Positions 31,401 through 46,400 of a DNA stretch of 64,000 bases are shown here, in pieces. The notes under the pieces were generated by a model. It did no database searches and was not told the origin of the DNA. It saw nothing but the letters and a program-made list of their open reading frames with translations. The stretch is from assembly GCA_030549495.1 (NCBI GenBank), contig JAUIRK010000970.1, positions 62,001 through 126,000 of the forward strand. Reading direction: 5' to 3'. Positions within the stretch are counted from its first letter, which is position 1, and each line of letters opens with the position of its first letter. Source of the DNA: Nectonema munidae. Taxonomy: Eukaryota > Nematomorpha > Nectonematoida > Nectonematidae. The translations under genes were made by a program, and so were the position numbers.

Positions 31401-34400
31401 ATAACAACTCTGTGTATCACCAAATAAATTGGTTTAATAAAAAAATACAATAACTGCAATAAATTATTAACTTTTTAGAAACCATATCATTGTTATAAGT
31501 TCAAAGATTCAAAAGTTTTTCAGGATAAATAGAACAAGGGTGTGCAATAAAAATGCCCCAATAATTTTAATAAAAAGTTATACAGACGATTAGTTTTCAA
31601 AAACCTAGGCTTTAACCATTGGAGGACAAGAATTTTTAAAAAGAATGGTCGGCTTTCCATTTCAATGGAATTTTATATTAAATCATATTTTAATTTAACA
31701 CTAGTGTCCCATTTTTCATTAAAAGTTTAACGAGGTTAAAATATTCATTACCAAAATTAATCTTAATGGTAAGATTATATAAACTGTGTCTAAATGATCA
31801 TAAATTGAGTGATAGAATACATTATCTCACGGTATGGAATCGGAGTCAAATCTTCATACAGAAGTAAAGTTAAAACCACAAAAGTAAATATCATGAGTAT
31901 AAAAAGTAATGCATACTGGATTATTCTTCTCAATCTCTTTAAGCTTATTGAAAGAATCTTTCTGATGCTTATTCTTCTCTAAGAAGTCTTCTGAATAATT
32001 TTTCAGATTAGTCAACAGAGGTTGTGAATTTTCAATGAATTCTTCTAGAGAAGTAACTTTGTTAGGCAATTCGAAGAGATTATTAAAAATAGATTCTTCA
32101 GGAATTATAATTGTGCTAAGACTATTTGATTCATAGCAGTCTTTAAACATATTTGCGTTGTTTTTCAATTTGTCAATTTTTATTTGATTATTTTTTAATT
32201 TTGAATCTAAATCGCTCAATGAATTTTTAAAATCTGGATCCAAAGTTTCATTAATAACAGAAAAAAGTTGTTTAATATTATCCAAATGTTCTTGGAATTC
32301 CTTAAAAATAAACAAACAAATATAAACTTATATAAAAAGTGTAAAAAATTACATCAATTTTGCTAATAGCATTGTCAATGTCATTTGGATCTTGTGCTTC
32401 TGATAAAAAGGTCTGCATTTCATAATCAAGTGTATTGAGATCTTCATCCATCGCATCCTTATTTTTTTGTAATTTACTTTTTGCTTTAGTTTCGACATTA
32501 GCTAACAAATCAGAAACACTATTTTGATCTTCAGGAGAGTGAATATTAAGAATATCGTTCTTAATACAAGTACAGTAATTTACACAAGATAAAAGAGATG
32601 CAATATTATCCTAAAATATGTCAACGAATAGAAAAACAAACAAGTTGACAGAAAAGATAATTACTTCGTAAAGAGTAGAATCTTGACTGGTTTCTTCAAT
32701 AGATTGTATTTTCTTTAAATAGTCATTTAATTTTTTTCTTTATCTTTTATATCTTCTTTCTCATTCTTTAATAAACCAAGAGTGTCTTTTAAACTTTTAC
32801 TGTCAATTTCAAAACAATCAACTTTTTTTGTTAGGATATCAAAAGGTAAATAATTCTTTAAATGATGGGGAATATCGTTCAATTTATTTTTTAAACCATT
32901 TATATCATCGCACGTATCATCCTAAACATGTCATTCAAATATTGGTATTAAACAAATGAAAATAAACTAACCAAAAATGGAAATTTATCAGAAATATCTT
33001 CGATTGATAAATTTGAAACTTTGTTTGGATCAATAAAACTTTCTATAGTTTTTATTTTACCATTTATATTATTAACATCTTTACTAATTTCAAAACATTT
33101 AGGTAAAACATCTTTATATTCATCGCATATATTTACCAATTTTTCACAGAGAGAAGTGGACTTAGTTAGATCATTATCAATTTCATCAAGACAAAAACGT
33201 AACTAAAAAAAATCAGAAAAACATTCTTATAAAAATTAAAAAAAATCAAATCAGACTATGGAACTTATACAAAAGGTTAAAATTTAGATGATCTATTTTA
33301 TAATGTGAAAGAATGATATTTATAGGAAAACAAATTGAAAAAATTAGAGCTGTGCATCCAAAGTTGTATTTTCTGCAAATAGATTCGGAGTCGAATGCAG
33401 AAAAACGAAATTAATTTGCTTTAAGGGTAACAAAGCTTAATGTATAACAACTCTGTGTATCACCAAATAAATTGGTTTAATAAAAAAATACAATAACTGC
33501 AATAAATTATTAACTTTTTAGAAACCATATCATTGTTATAAGTTCAAAGATTCAAAAGTTTTTCAGGATAAATAGAACAAGGGTGTGCAATAAAAATGCC
33601 CCAATAATTTTAATAAAAAGTTATACAGACGATTAGTTTTCAAAAACCTAGGCTTTAACCATTGGAGGACAAGAATTTTTAAAAAGAATGGTCGGCTTTC
33701 CATTTCAATGGAATTTTATATTAAATCATATTTTAATTTAACACTAGTGTCCCATTTTTCATTAAAAGTTTAACGAGGTTAAAATATTCATTACCAAAAT
33801 TAATCTTAATGGTAAGATTATATAAACTGTGTCTAAATGATCATAAATTGAGTGATCGAATACATTATCTCACGGTATGGAATCGGAGTCAAATCTTCAT
33901 ACAGAAGTAAAGTTAAAACCACAAAAGTAAATATCATGAGTATAAAAAGTAATGCATACTGGATTATTCTTCTCAATCTCTTTAAGCTTATTGAAAGAAT
34001 CTTTCTGATGCTTATTCTTCTCTAAGAAGTCTTCTGAATAATTTTTCAGATTAGTCAACAGAGGTTGTGAATTTTCAATGAATTCTTCTAGAGAAGTAAC
34101 TTTGTTAGGCAATTCGAAGAGATTATTAAAAATAGATTCTTCAGGAATTATAATTGTGCTAAGACTATTTGATTCATAGCAGTCTTTAAACATATTTGCG
34201 TTGTTTTTCAATTTGTCAATTTTTATTTGATTATTTTTTAATTTTGAATCTAAATCGCTCAATGAATTTTTAAAATCTGGATCCAAAGTTTCATTAATAA
34301 CAGAAAAAAGTTGTTTAATATTATCCAAATGTTCTTGGAATTCCTTAAAAATAAACAAACAAATATAAACTTATATAAAAAGTGTAAAAAATTACATCAA

Positions 34401-37400
34401 TTTTGCTAATAGCATTGTCAATGTCATTTGGATCTTGTGCTTCTGATAAAAAGGTCTGCATTTCATAATCAAGTGTATTGAGATCTTCATCCATCGCATC
34501 CTTATTTTTTTGTAATTTACTTTTTGCTTTAGTTTCGACATTAGCTAACAAATCAGAAACACTATTTTGATCTTCAGGAGAGTGAATATTAAGAATATCG
34601 TTCTTAATACAAGTACAGTAATTTACACAAGATAAAAGAGATGCAATATTATCCTAAAATAGGTCAACGAATAGAAAAACAAACAAGTTGACAGAAAAGA
34701 TAATTACTTCGTAAAGAGTAGAATCTTGACTGGTTTCTTCAATAGATTGTATTTTCTTTAAATAGTCATTTAATTTTTTTCTTTATCTTTTATATCTTCT
34801 TTCTCATTCTTTAATAAACCAAGAGTGTCTTTTAAACTTTTACTGTCAATTTCAAAACAATCAACTTTTTTTGTTAGGATATCAAAAGGTAAATAATTCT
34901 TTAAATGATGGGGAATATCGTTCAATTTATTTTTTAAACCATTTATATCATCGCACGTATCATCCTAAACATGTCATTCAAATATTGGTATTAAACAAAT
35001 GAAAATAAACTAACCAAAAATGGAAATTTATCAGAAATATCTTCGATTGATAAATTTGAAACTTTGTTTGGATCAATAAAACTTTCTATAGTTTTTATTT
35101 TACCATTTATATTATTAACATCTTTACTAATTTCAAAACATTTAGGTAAAACATCTTTATATTCATCGCATATATTTACCAATTTTTCACAGAGAGAAGT
35201 GGACTTAGTTAGATCATTATCAATTTCATCAAGACAAAAACGTAACTAAAAAAAATCAGAAAAACATTCTTATAAAAATTAAAAAAAATCAAATCAGACT
35301 ATGGAACTTATACAAAAGGTTAAAATTTAGATGATCTATTTTATAATGTGAAAGAATGATATTTATAGGAAAACAAATTGAAAAAATTAGAGCTGTGCAT
35401 CCAAAGTTGTATTTTCTGCAAATAGATTCGGAGTCGAATGCAGAAAAACGAAATTAATTTGCTTTAAGGGTAACAAAGCTTAATGTATAACAACTCTGTG
35501 TATCACCAAATAAATTGGTTTAATAAAAAAATACAATAACTGCAATAAATTATTAACTTTTTAGAAACCATATCATTGTTATAAGTTCAAAGATTCAAAA
35601 GTTTTTCAGGATAAATAGAACAAGGGTGTGCAATAAAAATGCCCCAATAATTTTAATAAAAAGTTATACAGACGATTAGTTTTCAAAAACCTAGGCTTTA
35701 ACCATTGGAGGACAAGAATTTTTAAAAAGAATGGTCGGCTTTCCATTTCAATGGAATTTTATATTAAATCATATTTTAATTTAACACTAGTGTCCCATTT
35801 TTCATTAAAAGTTTAACGAGGTTAAAATATTCATTACCAAAATTAATCTTAATGGTAAGATTATATAAACTGTGTCTAAATGATCATAAATTGAGTGATA
35901 GAATACATTATCTCACGGTATGGAATCGGAGTCAAATCTTCATACAGAAGTAAAGTTAAAACCACAAAAGTAAATATCATGAGTATAAAAAGTAATGCAT
36001 ACTGGATTATTCTTCTCAATCTCTTTAAGCTTATTGAAAGAATCTTTCTGATGCTTATTCTTCTCTAAGAAGTCTTCTGAATAATTTTTCAGATTAGTCA
36101 ACAGAGGTTGTGAATTTTCAATGAATTCTTCTAGAGAAGTAACTTTGTTAGGCAATTCGAAGAGATTATTAAAAATAGATTCTTCAGGAATTATAATTGT
36201 GCTAAGACTATTTGATTCATAGCAGTCTTTAAACATATTTGCGTTGTTTTTCAATTTGTCAATTTTTATTTGATTATTTTTTAATTTTGAATCTAAATCG
36301 CTCAATGAATTTTTAAAATCTGGATCCAAAGTTTCATTAATAACAGAAAAAAGTTGTTTAATATTATCCAAATGTTCTTGGAATTCCTTAAAAATAAACA
36401 AACAAATATAAACTTATATAAAAAGTGTAAAAAATTACATCAATTTTGCTAATAGCATTGTCAATGTCATTTGGATCTTGTGCTTCTGATAAAAAGGTCT
36501 GCATTTCATAATCAAGTGTATTGAGATCTTCATCCATCGCATCCTTATTTTTTTGTAATTTACTTTTTGCTTTAGTTTCGACATTAGCTAACAAATCAGA
36601 AACACTATTTTGATCTTCAGGAGAGTGAATATTAAGAATATCGTTCTTAATACAAGTACAGTAATTTACACAAGATAAAAGAGATGCAATATTATCCTAA
36701 AATATGTCAACGAATAGAAAAACAAACAAGTTGACAGAAAAGATAATTACTTCGTAAAGAGTAGAATCTTGACTGGTTTCTTCAATAGATTGTATTTTCT
36801 TTAAATAGTCATTTAATTTTTTTCTTTATCTTTTATATCTTCTTTCTCATTCTTTAATAAACCAAGAGTGTCTTTTAAACTTTTACTGTCAATTTCAAAA
36901 CAATCAACTTTTTTTGTTAGGATATCAAAAGGTAAATAATTCTTTAAATGATGGGGAATATCGTTCAATTTATTTTTTAAACCATTTATATCATCGCACG
37001 TATCACCCTAAACATGTCATTCAAATATTGGTATTAAACAAATGAAAATAAACTAACCAAAAATGGAAATTTATCAGAAATATCTTCGATTGATAAATTT
37101 GAAACTTTGTTTGGATCAATAAAACTTTCTATAGTTTTTATTTTACCATTTATATTATTAACATCTTTACTAATTTCAAAACATTTAGGTAAAACATCTT
37201 TATATTCATCGCATATATTTACCAATTTTTCACAGAGAGAAGTGGACTTAGTTAGATCATTATCAATTTCATCAAGACAAAAACGTAACTAAAAAAATCA
37301 GAAAAACATTCTTATAAAAATTAAAAAAAATCAAATCAGACTATGGAACTTATACAAAAGGTTAAAATTTAGATGATCTATTTTATAATGTGAAAGAATG

Positions 37401-40400
37401 ATATTTATAGGAAAACAAATTGAAAAAATTAGAGCTGTGCATCCAAAGTTGTATTTTCTGCAAATAGATTCGGAGTCGAATGCAGAAAAACGAAATTAAT
37501 TTGCTTTAAGGGTAACAAAGCTTAATGTATAACAACTCTGTGTATCACCAAATAAATTGGTTTAATAAAAAAATACAATAACTGCAATAAATTATTAACT
37601 TTTTAGAAACCATATCATTGTTATAAGTTCAAAGATTCAAAAGTTTTTCAGGATAAATAGAACAAGGGTGTGCAATAAAAATGCCCCAATAATTTTAATA
37701 AAAAGTTATACAGACGATTAGTTTTAAAAAACCTAGGCTTTAACCATTGGAGGACAAGAATTTTTAAAAAGAATGGTCGGCTTTCCATTTCAATGGAATT
37801 TTATATTAAATCATATTTTAATTTAACACTAGTGTCCCATTTTTCATTAAAAGTTTAACGAGGTTAAAATATTCATTACCAAAATTAATCTTAATGGTAA
37901 GATTATATAAACTGTGTCTAAATGATCATAAATTGAGTGATCGAATACATTATCTCACGGTTTGGAATCGGAGTCAAATCTTCATACAGAAGTAAAGTTA
38001 AAACCACAAAAGTAAATATCATGAGTATAAAAAGTAATGCATACTGGATTATTCTTCTCAATCTCTTTAAGCTTATTGAAAGAATCTTTCTGATGCTTAT
38101 TCTTCTCTAAGAAGTCTTCTGAATAATTTTTCAGATTAGTCAACAGAGGTTGTGAATTTTCAATGAATTCTTCTAGAGAAGTAACTTTGTTAGGCAATTC
38201 GAAGAGATTATTAAAAATAGATTCTTCAGGAATTATAATTGTGCTAAGACTATTTGATTCATAGCAGTCTTTAAACATATTTGCGTTGTTTTTCAATTTG
38301 TCAATTTTTATTTGATTATTTTTTAATTTTGAATCTAAATCGCTCAATGAATTTTTAAAATCTGGATCCAAAGTTTCATTAATAATAGAAAAAAGTTGTT
38401 TAATATTATCCAAATGTTCTTGGAATTCCTTAAAAATAAACAAACAAATATAAACTTATATAAAAAGTGTAAAAAATTACATCAATTTTGCTAATAGCAT
38501 TGTCAATGTCATTTGGATCTTGTGCTTCTGATAAAAAGGTCTGCATTTCATAATCAAGTGTATTGAGATCTTCATCCATCGCATCCTTATTTTTTTGTAA
38601 TTTACTTTTTGCTTTAGTTTCGACATTAGCTAACAAATCAGAAACACTATTTTGATCTTCAGGAGAGTGAATATTAAGAATATCGTTCTTAATACAAGTA
38701 CAGTAATTTACACAAGATAAAAGAGATGCAATATTATCCTAAAATAGGTCAACGAATAGAAAAACAAACAAGTTGACAGAAAAGATAATTACTTCGTAAA
38801 GAGTAGAATCTTGACTGGTTTCTTCAATAGATTGTATTTTCTTTAAATAGTCATTTAATTTTTTTCTTTATCTTTTATATCTTCTTTCTCATTCTTTAAT
38901 AAACCAAGAGTGTCTTTTAAACTTTTACTGTCAATTTCAAAACAATCAACTTTTTTTGTTAGGATATCAAAAGGTAAATAATTCTTTAAATGATGGGGAA
39001 TATCGTTCAATTTATTTTTTAAACCATTTATATCATCGCACGTATCATCCTAAACATGTCATTCAAATATTGGTATTAAACAAATGAAAATAAACTAACC
39101 AAAAATGGAAATTTATCAGAAATATCTTCGATTGATAAATTTGAAACTTTGTTTGGATCAATAAAACTTTCTATAGTTTTTATTTTACCATTTATATTAT
39201 TAACATCTTTACTAATTTCAAAACATTTAGGTAAAACATCTTTATATTCATCGCATATATTTACCAATTTTTCACAGAGAGAAGTGGACTTAGTTAGATC
39301 ATTATCAATTTCATCAAAACAAAAACGTAACTAAAAAAAAATCAGAAAAACATTCTTATAAAAATTAAAAAAAATCAAATCAGACTATGGAACTTATACA
39401 AAAGGTTAAAATTTAGATGATCTATTTTATAATGTGAAAGAATGATATTTATAGGAAAACAAATTGAAAAAATTAGAGCTGTGCATCCAAAGTTGTATTT
39501 TCTGCAAATAGATTCGGAGTCGAATGCAGAAAAACGAAATTAATTTGCTTTAAGGGTAACAAAGCTTAATGTATAACAACTCTGTGTATCACCAAATAAA
39601 TTGGTTTAATAAAAAAATACAATAACTGCAATAAATTATTAACTTTTTAGAAACCATATCATTGTTATAAGTTCAAAGATTCAAAAGTTTTTCAGGATAA
39701 ATAGAACAAGGGTGTGCAATAAAAATGCCCCAATAATTTTAATAAAAAGTTATACAGACGATTAGTTTTCAAAAACCTAGGCTTTAACCATTGGAGGACA
39801 AGAATTTTTAAAAAGAATGGTCGGCTTTCCATTTCAATGAAATTTTATATTAAATCATATTTTAATTTAACACTAGTGTCCCATTTTTCATTAAAAGTTT
39901 AACGAGGTTAAAATATTCATTACCAAAATTAATCTTAATGGTAAGATTATATAAACTGTGTCTAAATGATCATAAATTGAGTGATCGAATACATTATCTC
40001 ACGGTATGGAATCGGAGTCAAATCTTCATACAGAAGTAAAGTTAAAACCACAAAAGTAAATATCATGAGTATAAAAAGTAATGCATACTGGATTATTCTT
40101 CTCAATCTCTTTAAGCTTATTGAAAGAATCTTTCTGATGCTTATTCTTCTCTAAGAAGTCTTCTGAATAATTTTTCAGATTAGTCAACAGAGGTTGTGAA
40201 TTTTCAATGAATTTTTCTAGAGAAGTAACTTTGTTAGGCAATTCGAAGAGATTATTAAAAATAGATTCTTCAGGAATTATAATTGTGCTAAGACTATTTG
40301 ATTCATAGCAGTCTTTAAACATATTTGCGTTGTTTTTCAATTTGTCAATTTTTATTTGATTATTTTTTAATTTTGAATCTAAATCGCTCAATGAATTTTT

Positions 40401-43400
40401 AAAATCTGGATCCAAAGTTTCATTAATAACAGAAAAAAGTTGTTTAATATTATCCAAATGTTCTTGGAATTCCTTAAAAATAAACAAACAAATATAAACT
40501 TATATAAAAAGTGTAAAAAATTACATCAATTTTGCTAATAGCATTGTCAATGTCATTTGGATCTTGTGCTTCTGATAAAAAGGTCTGCATTTCATAATCA
40601 AGTGTATTGAGATCTTCATCCATCGCATCCTTATTTTTTTGTAATTTACTTTTTGCTTTAGTTTCGACATTAGCTAACAAATCAGAAACACTATTTTGAT
40701 CTTCAGGAGAGTGAATATTAAGAATATCGTTCTTAATACAAGTACAGTAATTTACACAAGATAAAAGAGATGCAATATTATCCTAAAATAGGTCAACGAA
40801 TAGAAAAACAAACAAGTTGACAGAAAAGATAATTACTTCGTAAAGAGTAGAATCTTGACTGGTTTCTTCAATAGATTGTATTTTCTTTAAATAGTCATTT
40901 AATTTTTTTTCTTTATCTTTTATATCTTCTTTCTCATTCTTTAATAAACCAAGAGTGTCTTTTAAACTTTTACTGTCAATTTCAAAACAATCAACTTTTT
41001 TTGTTAGGATATCAAAAGGTAAATAATTCTTTAAATGATGGGGAATATCGTTCAATTTATTTTTTAAACCATTTATATCATCGCACGTATCATCCTAAAC
41101 ATGTCATTCAAATATTGGTATTAAACAAATGAAAATAAACTAACCAAAAATGGAAATTTATCAGAAATATCTTCGATTGATAAATTTGAAACTTTGTTTG
41201 GATCAATAAAACTTTCTATAGTTTTTATTTTACCATTTATATTATTAACATCTTTACTAATTTCAAAACATTTAGGTAAAACATCTTTATATTCATCGCA
41301 TATATTTACCAATTTTTCACAGAGAGAAGTGGACTTAGTTAGATCATTATCAATTTCATCAAAACAAAAACGTAACTAAAAAAAAATCAGAAAAACATTC
41401 TTATAAAAATTAAAAAAAATCAAATCAGACTATGGAACTTATACAAAAGGTTAAAATTTAGATGATCTATTTTATAATGTGAAAGAATGATATTTATAGG
41501 AAAACAAATTGAAAAAATTAGAGCTGTGCATCCAAAGTTGTATTTTCTGCAAATAGATTCGGAGTCGAATGCAGAAAAACGAAATTAATTTGCTTTAAGG
41601 GTAACAAAGCTTAATGTATAACAACTCTGTGTATCACCAAATAAATTGGTTTAATAAAAAAATACAATAACTGCAATAAATTATTAACTTTTTAGAAACC
41701 ATATCATTGTTATAAGTTCAAAGATTCAAAAGTTTTTCAGGATAAATAGAACAAGGGTGTGCAATAAAAATGCCCCAATAATTTTAATAAAAAGTTATAC
41801 AGACGATTAGTTTTCAAAAACCTAGGCTTTAACCATTGGAGGACAAGAATTTTTAAAAAGAATGGTCGGCTTTCCATTTCAATGAAATTTTATATTAAAT
41901 CATATTTTAATTTAACACTAGTGTCCCATTTTTCATTAAAAGTTTAACGAGGTTAAAATATTCATTACCAAAATTAATCTTAATGGTAAGATTATATAAA
42001 CTGTGTCTAAATGATCATAAATTGAGTGATCGAATACATTATCTCACGGTATGGAATCGGAGTCAAATCTTCATACAGAAGTAAAGTTAAAACCACAAAA
42101 GTAAATATCATGAGTATAAAAAGTAATGCATACTGGATTATTCTTCTCAATCTCTTTAAGCTTATTGAAAGAATCTTTCTGATGCTTATTCTTCTCTAAG
42201 AAGTCTTCTGAATAATTTTTCAGATTAGTCAACAGAGGTTGTGAATTTTCAATGAATTTTTCTAGAGAAGTAACTTTGTTAGGCAATTCGAAGAGATTAT
42301 TAAAAATAGATTCTTCAGGAATTATAATTGTGCTAAGACTATTTGATTCATAGCAGTCTTTAAACATATTTGCGTTGTTTTTCAATTTGTCAATTTTTAT
42401 TTGATTATTTTTTAATTTTGAATCTAAATCGCTCAATGAATTTTTAAAATCTGGATCCAAAGTTTCATTAATAACAGAAAAAAGTTGTTTAATATTATCC
42501 AAATGTTCTTGGAATTCCTTAAAAATAAACAAACAAATATAAACTTATATAAAAAGTGTAAAAAATTACATCAATTTTGCTAATAGCATTGTCAATGTCA
42601 TTTGGATCTTGTGCTTCTGATAAAAAGGTCTGCATTTCATAATCAAGTGTATTGAGATCTTCATCCATCGCATCCTTATTTTTTTGTAATTTACTTTTTG
42701 CTTTAGTTTCGACATTAGCTAACAAATCAGAAACACTATTTTGATCTTCAGGAGAGTGAATATTAAGAATATCGTTCTTAATACAAGTACAGTAATTTAC
42801 ACAAGATAAAAGAGATGCAATATTATCCTAAAATAGGTCAACGAATAGAAAAACAAACAAGTTGACAGAAAAGATAATTACTTCGTAAAGAGTAGAATCT
42901 TGACTGGTTTCTTCAATAGATTGTATTTTCTTTAAATAGTCATTTAATTTTTTTCTTTATCTTTTATATCTTCTTTCTCATTCTTTAATAAACCAAGAGT
43001 GTCTTTTAAACTTTTACTGTCAATTTCAAAACAATCAACTTTTTTTGTTAGGATATCAAAAGGTAAATAATTCTTTAAATGATGGGGAATATCGTTCAAT
43101 TTATTTTTTAAACCATTTATATCATCGCACGTATCATCCTAAACATGTCATTCAAATATTGGTATTAAACAAATGAAAATAAACTAACCAAAAATGGAAA
43201 TTTATCAGAAATATCTTCGATTGATAAATTTGAAACTTTGTTTGGATCAATAAAACTTTCTATAGTTTTTATTTTACCATTTATATTATTAACATCTTTA
43301 CTAATTTCAAAACATTTAGGTAAAACATCTTTATATTCATCGCATATATTTACCAATTTTTCACAGAGAGAAGTGGACTTAGTTAGATCATTATCAATTT

Positions 43401-46400
43401 CATCAAGACAAAAACGTAACTAAAAAAAATCAGAAAAACATTCTTATAAAAATTAAAAAAAATCAAATCAGACTATGGAACTTATACAAAAGGTTAAAAT
43501 TTAGATGATCTATTTTATAATGTGAAAGAATGATATTTATAGGAAAACAAATTGAAAAAATTAGAGCTGTGCATCCAAAGTTGTATTTTCTGCAAATAGA
43601 TTCGAAGTCGAATGCAGAAAAACGAAATTAATTTGCTTTAAGGGTAACAAAGCTTAATGTATAACAACTCTGTGTATCACCAAATAAATTGGTTTAATAA
43701 AAAAATACAATAACTGCAATAAATTATTAACTTTTTAGAAACCATATCATTGTTATAAGTTCAAAGATTCAAAAGTTTTTCAGGATAAATAGAACAAGGG
43801 TGTGCAATAAAAATGCCCCAATAATTTTAATAAAAAGTTATACAGACGATTAGTTTTCAAAAACCTAGGCTTTAACCATTGGAGGACAAGAATTTTTAAA
43901 AAGAATGGTCGGCTTTCCATTTCAATGGAATTTTATATTAAATCATATTTTAATTTAACACTAGTGTCCCATTTTTCATTAAAAGTTTAACGAGGTTAAA
44001 ATATTCATTACCAAAATTAATCTTAATGGTAAGATTATATAAACTGTGTCTAAATGATCATAAATTGAGTGATCGAATACATTATCTCACGGTATGGAAT
44101 CGGAGTCAAATCTTCATACAGAAGTAAAGTTAAAACCACAAAAGTAAATATCATGAGTATAAAAAGTAATGCATACTGGATTATTCTTCTCAATCTCTTT
44201 AAGCTTATTGAAAGAATCTTTCTGATGCTTATTCTTCTCTAAGAAGTCTTCTGAATAATTTTTCAGATTAGTCAACAGAGGTTGTGAATTTTCAATGAAT
44301 TCTTCTAGAGAAGTAACTTTGTTAGGCAATTCGAAGAGATTATTAAAAATAGATTCTTCAGGAATTATAATTGTGCTAAGACTATTTGATTCATAGCAGT
44401 CTTTAAACATATTTGCGTTGTTTTTCAATTTGTCAATTTTTATTTGATTATTTTTTAATTTTGAATCTAAATCGCTCAATGAATTTTTAAAATCTGGATC
44501 CAAAGTTTCATTAATAACAGAAAAAAGTTGTTTAATATTATCCAAATGTTCTTGGAATTCCTTAAAAATAAACAAACAAATATAAACTTATATAAAAAGT
44601 GTAAAAAATTACATCAATTTTGCTAATAGCATTGTCAATGTCATTTGGATCTTGTGCTTCTGATAAAAAGGTCTGCATTTCATAATCAAGTGTATTGAGA
44701 TCTTCATCCATCGCATCCTTATTTTTTTGTAATTTACTTTTTGCTTTAGTTTCGACATTAGCTAACAAATCAGAAACACTATTTTGATCTTCAGGAGAGT
44801 GAATATTAAGAATATCGTTCTTAATACAAGTACAGTAATTTACACAAGATAAAAGAGATGCAATATTATCCTAAAATAGGTCAACGAATAGAAAAACAAA
44901 CAAGTTGACAGAAAAGATAATTACTTCGTAAAGAGTAGAATCTTGACTGGTTTCTTCAATAGATTGTATTTTCTTTAAATAGTCATTTAATTTTTTTCTT
45001 TATCTTTTATATCTTCTTTCTCATTCTTTAATAAACCAAGAGTGTCTTTTAAACTTTTACTGTCAATTTCAAAACAATCAACTTTTTTTGTTAGGATATC
45101 AAAAGGTAAATAATTCTTTAAATGATGGGGAATATCGTTCAATTTATTTTTTAAACCATTTATATCATCGCACGTATCATCCTAAACATGTCATTCAAAT
45201 ATTGGTATTAAACAAATGAAAATAAACTAACCAAAAATGGAAATTTATCAGAAATATCTTCGATTGATAAATTTGAAACTTTGTTTGGATCAATAAAACT
45301 TTCTATAGTTTTTATTTTACCATTTATATTATTAACATCTTTACTAATTTCAAAACATTTAGGTAAAACATCTTTATATTCATCGCATATATTTACCAAT
45401 TTTTCACAGAGAGAAGTGGACTTAGTTAGATCATTATCAATTTCATCAAAACAAAAACGTAACTAAAAAAAAATCAGAAAAACATTCTTATAAAAATTAA
45501 AAAAAATCAAATCAGACTATGGAACTTATACAAAAGGTTAAAATTTAGATGATCTATTTTATAATGTGAAAGAATGATATTTATAGGAAAACAAATTGAA
45601 AAAATTAGAGCTGTGCATCCAAAGTTGTATTTTCTGCAAATAGATTCGGAGTCGAATGCAGAAAAACGAAATTAATTTGCTTTAAGGGTAACAAAGCTTA
45701 ATGTATAACAACTCTGTGTATCACCAAATAAATTGGTTTAATAAAAAAATACAATAACTGCAATAAATTATTAACTTTTTAGAAACCATATCATTGTTAT
45801 AAGTTCAAAGATTCAAAAGTTTTTCAGGATAAATAGAACAAGGGTGTGCAATAAAAATGCCCCAATAATTTTAATAAAAAGTTATACAGACGATTAGTTT
45901 TCAAAAACCTAGGCTTTAACCATTGGAGGACAAGAATTTTTAAAAAGAATGGTCGGCTTTCCATTTCAATGGAATTTTATATTAAATCATATTTTAATTT
46001 AACACTAGTGTCCCATTTTTCATTAAAAGTTTAACGAGGTTAAAATATTCATTACCAAAATTAATCTTAATGGTAAGATTATATAAACTGTGTCTAAATG
46101 ATCATAAATTGAGTGATCGAATACATTATCTCACGGTATGGAATCGGAGTCAAATCTTCATACAGAAGTAAAGTTAAAACCACAAAAGTAAATATCATGA
46201 GTATAAAAAGTAATGCATACTGGATTATTCTTCTCAATCTCTTTAAGCTTATTGAAAGAATCTTTCTGATGCTTATTCTTCTCTAAGAAGTCTTCTGAAT
46301 AATTTTTCAGATTAGTCAACAGAGGTTGTGAATTTTCAATGAATTCTTCTAGAGAAGTAACTTTGTTAGGCAATTCGAAGAGATTATTAAAAATAGATTC

